Source: CAYGTK01 sp964352775 (lineage in GTDB: Bacteria; Bacteroidota; Bacteroidia; Chitinophagales; CAIOSU01). From it: a DNA stretch of 10,482 bases. The notes under the pieces are model-generated. The model saw nothing but the letters and a program-made list of their open reading frames with translations, did no database searches and had not been told where the DNA came from. A program made the position numbers and the translations under genes. This document shows, piece by piece, positions 1 to 7,600 of this stretch (the stretch's first letter is position 1; each line of letters opens with the position of its first letter). The DNA is taken from the NCBI GenBank assembly GCA_964352775.1, contig CAYGTK010000151.1, positions 1 through 10,482 on the forward strand, given 5' to 3'.

Positions 1-18
1 GCTATTGTAGTTGAGTAA
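1..18 (+). CDS. 3' end of an upstream gene (partial, last five codons)
   Basis: Frame 1 reads Ala-Ile-Val-Val-Glu and then TAA at 16-18, and a terminator-like hairpin follows 26 bases later. The sequence shows only the short reading frame and stop. The hydrophobic ending resembles the final strand of T9SS sorting domains, for example LVIE at the end of the next gene and VVVYQ at the end of the one after. An upstream third secreted protein is therefore possible, but five residues cannot identify a family. Confidence 0.4.
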   Translation, partial: AIVVE

Positions 19-44
19 GTAAACCTTTTCGTTGATCCGAAGAT

Positions 45-80
45 CAGCAGGCTTGTCAGTATTGGCAGGCCTGTTGTTTG
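45..80 (+). terminator. Hairpin terminator of the upstream gene
   Basis: Positions 45-57 pair with 64-76 over 13 consecutive base pairs, three of them G-U wobbles, around a six-base loop (58-63). A short TTTGT follows. The wobbles would be A-C mismatches on the other strand, so the structure fits a + strand transcript, in line with a gene ending at 18. The T-run is short, so termination may be weak. A smaller seven-pair hairpin with a CGAA loop (31-48) overlaps it and would compete. Confidence 0.55.
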
Positions 81-108
81 TCGAAATTGTCGGTAAAAAA
101 TAATTTTC
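77..108 (+). promoter_or_regulatory. Candidate Bacteroidota promoter for the first surface-protein gene
   Basis: TTTG at 77-80 and TAATTTTC at 101-108 are separated by 20 bases. The known Bacteroidota pattern is TTTG about 19 bases before TAnnTTTG, so only the last base of the -7 box deviates. Transcription would start near 113-116, giving a leader of about 70 bases before the ATG at 186. The TTTG also forms the tail of the preceding terminator hairpin. Confidence 0.4.
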
Positions 109-185
109 AGATCCTTAAGGCACTAACTTTAAACTTCTATGAAAAAATGTGGTCTTACCCACCACACACCAAAACCACCCATACT

Positions 186-3100
186 ATGCGCAAAAGAGCT
201 ATTCTTTTCAGTTGCTTCGTTTTATGCTTATTTATCAAGGCTTTCGCTTGGAATGCCCCAACAGTTACTAGCCCATCAAGTGGCGCTAGCATGTGGGCTG
301 GCGAATCTTTCGATTGGACCACCGTTATCAATTCAGAAGCCTACCAATTTCAGGTAGATACCTCGGCTAATTTCGATTCCCCCATATTGGTCGACCTAAT
401 TAAACCCTACCTCACTAATTTCAGCGGAAATAGTGATACACGACAAAGTCTGAGCACCTTACTATTCGGCTCTACCGTTTATTGGCGGGTACGTGCCTTT
501 ATACCTAACGACACTTCCGTATGGACTACTTCTACCGCTACTGTGCGTGACTTTGTAACTACTGTTGGCCCTAATAATACAGACGAATGGCAAGGGGTAG
601 AATTGGATTGGCTACCACACCTTGGTATAAGCCAATACTTATGGGAAGCCGATACCACACCCAACTTCAACTCACCAATATTTCAGCAAGGAGCAAATAA
701 TTATATCAACTCGGTAACTACCAATACTGATACCGAACACTTTTTGGATAACACCATATTCGGTGCTATCTACTATTGGCGAGTACGCGTAACCAACGCA
801 GCAGACACCTCAGAATATTCCGTAGTTAATAGCTTCACCGTGCGCGATTTTGTGACATTGGTTAGCCCCAACAATACCAGCGAATGGCAAGGTGTTGAGT
901 TAGATTGGCTTCCCCACATAGGTGTTAGCCAATACTTATGGGAAGCCGATACTTCACAAAGTTTCAATTCCCCAGTATTCCAAACAGGAGCGAACAATTA
1001 TATCAACTCGGTAACTTCCAACACTGATACCGAACACTTTTTGGATAACACCATATTCGGTGCTACCTACTATTGGCGAGTACGCGTAACCAATGCAGCA
1101 GACACCTCTGAGTATTCCGTAGTTAATAGCTTCACCGTGCGCGATTTTGTGACGTTGGTAAGCCCTAACAACACAAACGAATGGCAAGGCGTAGAATTGG
1201 ATTGGCTACCACACATTGGCGTAAGTCAATACTTATGGGAAGCCGATACTTCGCAGAATTTCAACTCACCCGTATTTCAAACAGGAGCTGATAATTACAT
1301 TAACTCCGTAAGCTCCAACACTGATACCGAACACTTTTTAGATAATACCATATTCGGTGCCACCTACTACTGGCGAGTGCGTGCTACTAATACAGCAGAC
1401 ACCTCAGAATATTCAGTAGTTAATAGCTTCACTGTTCGCGATTTTGTAACGTTGGTTAGTCCTAGCAACACAGATGAATGGCAAGGTGTGGAATTGGATT
1501 GGTTACCGCATATCGGTGTAAGCCAATACTTATGGGAAGCCGATACTTCGCAGAATTTCAACTCACCCGTATTTCAAACAGGAGCTGATAATTACATTAA
1601 CTCCGTAAGTTCCAATCAAGATACCGAACACTTTTTAGACAACACTATTTTTGGCGCTACCTACTATTGGCGAGTACGTGCTACTAATACAGTGGATACT
1701 TCTGAATATTCTGTGGTGAATACTTTCAACGTACGCGACTTTGTTACGCTAGTTAACCCCAATAACACAGATGAATGGCAGGGAGTGGAATTAGATTGGA
1801 ATGCTCATGATGGAGTGGAAAGATATTACTGGCAATTAGATACCTCATTGAATTTCAATTCAGGAGCTTTTCAAGAAGGGTCTAGCGCTTATATCAATTC
1901 TGTGAACAGTAATAACGATACCGAAGTAGATGTGAGCAATACCGTTTTCGGAGCAACCTATTATTGGCGAGTTAGAGTAAGTAATACTGTAGACACCTCG
2001 GAATGGTCAAACCCATTCAGCTACACTGTTCGCGACTTTGTGAATTTAAACTCCCCAGCAGATAACAGTACCAATGTAAGCCTTACTAGCCGTCTAGATT
2101 GGAACGCACACACAGGTGTTACATTTTACGAAGTCCATTTAGATAGTTCAGGACTATACAACTCGCCAGGTTTTGAGCGTGGAATAAATAACTACATAAA
2201 CTCTGTAAGTAGTAATAGCGATACCCGCTACACACCATCTAACCTAGCAGCCAATACCGCTTATTTCTGGAAGGTAAGAGCGATCAATGCTATTGACACA
2301 TCTGCATGGACTGAAAGGAGATTCACAACAGGCAATGCCCCACTTCCAACCTTGGGTGTCCCGACTTTGATAAGCCCAAACAACGGCGCTACTTTTCAGC
2401 CTACCAGTATAACGTTAGATTGGTCGGCAGTAACTGGAATTAGTTCTTATTATTATGAGGTAGACGATAACTTAAGCTTCACCAGCCCCATTTCGGGAAC
2501 AGTAGGTGTAGATGAAGTCAGTCTCACCTTGAACGCCAACAAAACCTACTATTGGAGGGTACGAAGTGTAGATGGAGGAAACGTTTCGGCATGGTCTAGC
2601 ACTTGGCGATTTGATACTGATATTCCTACTAATAGCATCACTACTAACAATCCTACCACTACTGGTTTCTGCCAAGGCGATGTTATAAGTATATCCTACA
2701 ATGCATCTGGGGTTTTCACTATGGGTAATGTATTTACAGCCGAATTAAGCGATGCTACGGGAAGCTTTGCCAGCCCTACGGTTATTGGCAGCGTAAGCGG
2801 AATAAACCCAGCAGCTATTAGCGGAACCCTTCCAAACAATGCTAGTGGTAGTAACTACTTAGTACGTGTAAACAGCAGTCAACCAGCAATTACTGGTAGT
2901 GCTTCACCAAGTGGCTTTAGCATTATCGCTCCACCTTCTGTAGTGTCCGTTTCAAATACCAGCCCAATTTGTGAGGGAGAAACCTTGAGTTTGAATGCCA
3001 CTTTACCGTCAGGAGCAAGTGCTACCTGGTTATACAATAACTCACCAGTTTCTATAAATAATCCTTACACGCAAACCAATGTAAGCTTAGTGGATGCCGG

Positions 3101-4526
3101 TAGCTACGGAGTATATGCAACTTTGAATGGCTGCGCTGGCGATACTACCCAAGTAGTAGTTTCCATAAACCCTACTCCTATCGCTACAACAGGAAGTAAT
3201 TCTCCAGTTTGTAATGGCAGTGCTTTAAACTTAAACGCAACTACAGTTACAGGTGCTACTTATCAATGGAGTGGACCGAACAACTACACAAGCACTATGC
3301 AGAACCCAACAGTTAGCCCTGTTGCAAGCCCATCGCTTGCAGGAGATTATACGCTAACTGTTTCTGTAGCTGGGTGCACGGATACCGACCTTACAACCGT
3401 AACGGTAGGTGATACCGTGTTGAGCAACATCAGCAATACCATTTGTGAAGGTGGTTCTGTTGCGGGTTACACTAGCACAGGAGTGTATGTGGATGTATTT
3501 ACTGGACCCAACGGCTGTGATAGCACAGTGGTTTTAGATCTGACCGTTTTAGATAGCTCGTTAACCAATATTACTACCAGTATTTGTACGGGGCAGTCTT
3601 TTGCTGGCTATACATCAACGGGAGTTTATTCAGATGTTTATACGGCGGCTAACGGTTGCGATAGTACAGTAGTAATAGCTCTAACTGTTCAAACCAACAT
3701 TACCACAACAGTAAACCAAAGCATCTGCCAAGGTGATGTATTTGAAGGCTATTCTACTAGCGGTAGTTATGTAGATCAATTTACCGCCCAAGGTGGATGT
3801 GATAGCACGCGCACACTGAACTTAACGGTATTAGATACTGCCTTTGCTTCAATATCACAAAGCATTTGCGAAGGACAAAGTTTTGAAGGATACTGCGCAA
3901 CAGGTATTTACCGCGACGTATTTCAAGCTGCCAATGGATGCGACAGTATAAGAGTATTAGATCTACTAGTGATAGATACCGTACTAACCACTATTAACAA
4001 GAGTATCTGCGAAGGGGAGAGTTTTGAAGGCTATACCCTATCGGGTAGTTACACCGATGTGTTTACAGGAAGTAACAATTGCGATAGCACCAGAATATTG
4101 AACCTGACCGTAAATACTACAAGCACAACTTCGCTAATGACAGATATCCTAGTGGGAGATAGTCTTTTTGTGGGTGGAGCTTTTCAAACTACTGCTGGTA
4201 CATATGTTGACAGCTTTACTAATACCGTAGGTTGTGATAGTATCGTTACCACGGAACTACAAGTATTGGTAGGAATTGAAACCATCAATAGCTCTACCGT
4301 TAAAGTATATCCTAACCCCGCAAGCGGAAGCTTTATGGTACAACTGGATGAACTGGCTGAAGACACGGAATTACGACTTTACAATACTATAGGCGAAGAA
4401 GTGATGAACACTAAACTCGCTCAAGTACAGCAAAGTATTCCTTTAGGCGAACTAGCCAGCGGACTTTATTACATAAGAATTTCTTCTAGCAAAGGGCTCC
4501 ACCAACAAGCTCTTGTGATCGAATAA
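186..4526 (+). CDS. T9SS-secreted surface protein with FN3-like tandem repeats and cysteine repeats
   Basis: This gene encodes a 1446-residue protein predicted to cross the inner membrane by Sec and the outer membrane by the type IX secretion system. The start at 186 was chosen because it opens directly into a signal peptide: MRKR, a hydrophobic core, then cleavage after AFA at residue 21. The frame extends 36 codons upstream to a TTG, but that part is not protein-like. Residues 22-814 hold eight fibronectin III-like units with the Y-W-R-V-R strand motif; units 2-6 (127-621) are an exact 99-residue tandem. Three Ig/PKD-like modules follow, each with a Cys-x-Gly motif (FCQGD near 829, ICEG near 929, VCNG near 1011). 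Six 47-residue repeats of pattern ICEG...GY...GCDS...LTV occupy 1076-1362. Residues 1363-1446 are a type A T9SS sorting domain with VKVYPNPASG and a final GLYYIRI-like strand. No catalytic motif is visible, so an adhesin or structural role is inferred. Terminators flank it, suggesting a single-gene transcript. Confidence 0.9.
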   Translation: MRKRAILFSCFVLCLFIKAFAWNAPTVTSPSSGASMWAGESFDWTTVINSEAYQFQVDTSANFDSPILVDLIKPYLTNFSGNSDTRQSLSTLLFGSTVYWRVRAFIPNDTSVWTTSTATVRDFVTTVGPNNTDEWQGVELDWLPHLGISQYLWEADTTPNFNSPIFQQGANNYINSVTTNTDTEHFLDNTIFGAIYYWRVRVTNAADTSEYSVVNSFTVRDFVTLVSPNNTSEWQGVELDWLPHIGVSQYLWEADTSQSFNSPVFQTGANNYINSVTSNTDTEHFLDNTIFGATYYWRVRVTNAADTSEYSVVNSFTVRDFVTLVSPNNTNEWQGVELDWLPHIGVSQYLWEADTSQNFNSPVFQTGADNYINSVSSNTDTEHFLDNTIFGATYYWRVRATNTADTSEYSVVNSFTVRDFVTLVSPSNTDEWQGVELDWLPHIGVSQYLWEADTSQNFNSPVFQTGADNYINSVSSNQDTEHFLDNTIFGATYYWRVRATNTVDTSEYSVVNTFNVRDFVTLVNPNNTDEWQGVELDWNAHDGVERYYWQLDTSLNFNSGAFQEGSSAYINSVNSNNDTEVDVSNTVFGATYYWRVRVSNTVDTSEWSNPFSYTVRDFVNLNSPADNSTNVSLTSRLDWNAHTGVTFYEVHLDSSGLYNSPGFERGINNYINSVSSNSDTRYTPSNLAANTAYFWKVRAINAIDTSAWTERRFTTGNAPLPTLGVPTLISPNNGATFQPTSITLDWSAVTGISSYYYEVDDNLSFTSPISGTVGVDEVSLTLNANKTYYWRVRSVDGGNVSAWSSTWRFDTDIPTNSITTNNPTTTGFCQGDVISISYNASGVFTMGNVFTAELSDATGSFASPTVIGSVSGINPAAISGTLPNNASGSNYLVRVNSSQPAITGSASPSGFSIIAPPSVVSVSNTSPICEGETLSLNATLPSGASATWLYNNSPVSINNPYTQTNVSLVDAGSYGVYATLNGCAGDTTQVVVSINPTPIATTGSNSPVCNGSALNLNATTVTGATYQWSGPNNYTSTMQNPTVSPVASPSLAGDYTLTVSVAGCTDTDLTTVTVGDTVLSNISNTICEGGSVAGYTSTGVYVDVFTGPNGCDSTVVLDLTVLDSSLTNITTSICTGQSFAGYTSTGVYSDVYTAANGCDSTVVIALTVQTNITTTVNQSICQGDVFEGYSTSGSYVDQFTAQGGCDSTRTLNLTVLDTAFASISQSICEGQSFEGYCATGIYRDVFQAANGCDSIRVLDLLVIDTVLTTINKSICEGESFEGYTLSGSYTDVFTGSNNCDSTRILNLTVNTTSTTSLMTDILVGDSLFVGGAFQTTAGTYVDSFTNTVGCDSIVTTELQVLVGIETINSSTVKVYPNPASGSFMVQLDELAEDTELRLYNTIGEEVMNTKLAQVQQSIPLGELASGLYYIRISSSKGLHQQALVIE
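564..2048 (+). repeat. Five-unit 297-bp tandem repeat encoding FN3-like domains
   Basis: Units begin at 564, 861, 1158, 1455 and 1752, each exactly 297 bases (99 residues) with no indels. Each starts with V-x-P-x-N-T-x-EWQGVELDW and ends with VRDFV. Units 2-5 of the protein (the first four here) are most alike and the fifth is more diverged. Diverged relatives flank the array at 249-563 and from 2049, making eight FN3-like units in all. Similarity is uneven within units: positions 1227-1312 and 1524-1609 are identical over 86 bases, while the 69 bases before them differ at 13 sites. Confidence 0.95.
3411..4271 (+). repeat. Six 47-residue two-cysteine repeats (first array)
   Basis: The first cysteines of the five complete units fall at residues 1087, 1134, 1181, 1228 and 1275, an exact 47-residue (141-bp) period. 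The unit pattern is S-I-C-x-G-x-x-F-x-GY-x-x-x-G-x-Y-x-D-x-F-x-x-x-x-GCDS-x-x-x-L-x-LTV. The sixth unit is degenerate: Leu1322 sits where the next cysteine should be, and it has a longer GDSLFVGGAFQ version of the middle. Two cysteines per unit suggest a disulfide inside each repeat. The fourth unit has an extra cysteine (Cys1237). Such repeats are common in Bacteroidota secreted proteins as stalk-like spacers ahead of sorting domains; I cannot name a Pfam family for them with confidence. Confidence 0.9.
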
Positions 4527-4550
4527 GTTGGCGCTTCATCGATCATTAAT

Positions 4551-4586
4551 GCGGGTACACTAGTAAAGGTGTACCCGTATTTTTTA
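4551..4586 (+). terminator. Rho-independent terminator after the first surface-protein gene
   Basis: Positions 4552-4560 pair perfectly with 4569-4577 over nine base pairs (CGGGTACAC with GTGTACCCG). G-T pairs can be added at each end, and the loop is TAGTAAAG. A T-rich run (TATTTTTTAT) follows directly. It lies 25 bases after the stop codon at 4524-4526 and separates this gene's transcript from the next. Confidence 0.9.
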
Positions 4587-4656
4587 TATGAAAAAGCTAA
4601 AGATCTAAGTATAAGTTAAGCTCCTATTATGAGCCCATATGTTACTGTGAGCTCCT

Positions 4657-4664
4657 TATATTTG
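4657..4664 (+). promoter_or_regulatory. -7 promoter box of the second surface-protein gene
   Basis: TATATTTG is an exact match to the Bacteroidota -7 consensus TAnnTTTG. It ends 26 bases before the ATG at 4691, so the leader would be about 20 bases. No good TTTG or TTG was seen at the expected -33 position, which may mean a weaker or regulated promoter. The box overlaps the second of two AGCTCCT copies (4619-4625 and 4650-4656) that lie 31 bases apart. Confidence 0.55.
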
Positions 4665-4690
4665 CACTATCAACGCAAACCTCATTCATC

Positions 4691-7600
4691 ATGACTCGCT
4701 TAACACTGCTTCTTTCGCTCATCGGTTTTTCCCTTTTCAGCCTAAAAGCACAAACCACTCTTACCACGGGCGACATTGCTTTTACCNNNNNNNNNNATGA
4801 GTTCTCATTCGTATTTCTAAAAGACGTAACCAGCGGAACCAACATCACTTTTACTGATAATGGTTGGTTTGCCACAGGTGGTTTTCGCTTAAATGAGGGT
4901 ACAGTAAGCTGGAATGCAACTGCCCCAATTGCAGCGGGAACTATTGTGACCATAACCAACGGCACAGCCGATATTGGCACAGCTTCTGCTACTAATTTCT
5001 CCCTTTCCTCCTCTGGCGATCAGATATTTGCCTACCAAGGAACAGCGCCTACTATTGGAACGGAAACTAGCTTTTTAGCAGCTATTCACATGAATGGCAA
5101 TTGGGATGCCAATGCTACTTCTTCCAACTCTTCTGCGAAACCACCTGTATTTACCGATGGTGTAAATTCCATCAGTATCAACCCTGAATTAGATAATGCT
5201 CAATACGATTGCAGCATAACATCAGGCGATGCAACCACATTATTAGCAACCATAACCGACAGTGCCAATTGGTCGGGCGACGACGACCGTACCATAGCAC
5301 CTGCAAGCTGTGGGGCTTTCAATGTGTCGTTTTCAAGTGCACAACCTACGCCTGGTGACATTAGGATCACCGAAATAAATTATAACCCCCCAGGTGCTGA
5401 CGGTTTAGAATATTTGGAACTTTATAATAACTCAGGTACACTTCTCGACCTATCAGGTGTAACTTTTACAGCAGGTATATTCTACACCTTTCCATTAGGC
5501 ACTACACTTACTGCTAACAACTATATACTACTGGCTCGAGATTCAGTAGTCATTCAAAATGAATTTGGGGTGCTTGTGGGGCAATACCCTGGCGGTTTAA
5601 ACAATAGTGGAGAGGCAGTAGTGCTTACTGACTCTGCAGGCACACTACTGGATAGTGTTTTCTATTTAGATGCTGGTGCATGGCCTACTTCTGCTGACGG
5701 CAATGGACCATCGTTATCGCTCTGTGATCTAAATGTTGACCCAAATGATGGAAGTAACTGGATAGCATCATTCACCCCTACAGGAGTGTTTGACAGTGGA
5801 ACAGAAGTGTTGGGAACCCCTGGGGCTGCCAATATTTGCGTGCCTACTTCCCCAACTACTGGTAACATAGTGATAACCGAGATAATGCAAAACCCCGCAA
5901 ATGTGGGTGATAATGTAGGAGAGTATTTTGAGCTATTTAATACCGAAAGCTTTGCAATAGATATAAATGGCTGGATAATTCGCGATGATGGTTCGGACTC
6001 ACATACAATAGATAATGGAGGTGCTTTAATTATAGGAGCAGGCGAATATTTGGTGTTAGGAAATGGATCAGACAGCCTATTGAATGGAGGTAAGCGAGTA
6101 GACTATAACTATGTTGCCCAAGGCTCAGGTTCTTTTTCACTAGCCAATGGCGGTGACGAAGTTTATTTAGTAGACGGCGTGGGAACTACAATAGACAATG
6201 TATTATACGATGGCGGACCTAATTTCCCTGACCCATCAGGTGCATCTATGATATTCTTCGGCAACCCTTGCGATAACGACAACAACGACCCTATACTATG
6301 GACCACCTCTCCCCTTCGTGAAAGTGGATTTGATAATGTAGGTACCGATCTTGGTTCACCTGGTACTAAAGGAGCTTTAGGTTCTACTTGTGCTGATAGT
6401 TGTATCCTATTTATAAGTACGGCGGTTGTTGATTCTATTTCATGCCCAGGAGGTTGCGATGGATCGGTAGCCGTTAAAATTCAGGGCTTGAACGCACCGT
6501 ATTTCCCACAATGGAACTCATCGGTACTTAATACTGATACGATAGTGGGGCTATGTGCAGGCACTTACACCGTAACGGTAAACGATGCTTCGATTGCAAA
6601 TTGTACGCGAATTGCTAATATCACTTTGGCAGATGGCACTATAGACGCTAACGTGGTAACTCAAACCATTTGTGAAGGTGATACATTGGCTGGATATACT
6701 ACCAGTGGTATATACAACGATACATTGACAGCAGCGGCAGGCTGCGACAGCATTCGCACGCTTAACCTAACTGTGTTAGACACCAGCCTGACCTTTGTTA
6801 GCGAGACAATTTGCGAGGGCACTAGCTTTCAAGGCTTAGACACTACTGGAACTTATATTACCACATTAACAGGAGCAAACACTTGCGACAGTACCGTAGT
6901 ACTTAGCTTAACTGTATTAGATACTGCTTTAGTTACTATCAATAGGCAAATATGTAATGGGCAAACTTTTGCTGGATATAGCACAGCAGGAACTTACACC
7001 GATGTATTCACAGGCAGCAATAACTGTGACAGCACACGTATTTTGAACCTGACTGTAGTTGCCACTATAAACACTACACTGAATGAGACTATATGCGAGG
7101 GTGAATCCCTAGATGGTTACTCCACTACAGGTATGTTTGTTGACACTTATGTTGCTTCAGGCGGTTGCGATAGTATTCGCACCTTGAACTTAACCGTACT
7201 TGATACCGTGTTTACTAGTATCAGCCAAACTATTTGTGAGTTGGAAAGCTTTGCAGGTTACATAGCTACTGGTGTTTATACCGACGTATTCGCAGGAGCT
7301 AATGGTTGCGATAGTACCCGTGTATTGAATTTAACCGTGCTAGATACTGTTCTGGAATTAAGTGCCGAAAACATTTGCACAGGCGATAGCCTTTTAGTGG
7401 GCGGAGCATTCCAAATTACTTCTGGTGTATACATTGATACTTTGTTGACCGCTAATGGATGCTTGGGCATTCGTCAAACTACTTTAACTGTTAACCCACT
7501 ACCTACAGCACCTACTATTACCCGAAATGGAGCAACGCTTAGCGTGCCAGATGATAATAGTAATTACGACTGGTATTTGGATGGCATGCTAGTACCCGTT

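Noticed and set aside
78..185. Upstream extension of the first surface protein to a TTG at 78
   Set aside because: It would put 36 non-hydrophobic residues ahead of a good signal peptide, and it overlaps the terminator tail and candidate promoter.
139..357. 72-codon ORF on the + strand beginning ATGAAAAAATG
   Set aside because: It overlaps the signal peptide and first FN3 unit of the large surface protein in another frame, and its product has no recognisable features. The large frame is clearly the coding one.
479..1561. Several 60-77-codon ORFs on the - strand across the FN3 array
   Set aside because: They recur at 297-base intervals because the DNA repeats; they are antisense shadows of the same repeat, not a gene family.
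564..2048. Periodic repeats considered as a CRISPR array or non-coding satellite
   Set aside because: The 297-base units are wholly coding, in frame, and have no short repeat/unique spacer structure.
3411..4271. Cysteine repeats considered as metal-binding or EGF-like domains
   Set aside because: Two cysteines per 47 residues with beta-strand-like LTV endings fit a small disulfide-stabilised beta module; the cysteine number and spacing do not fit EGF or zinc-binding folds.
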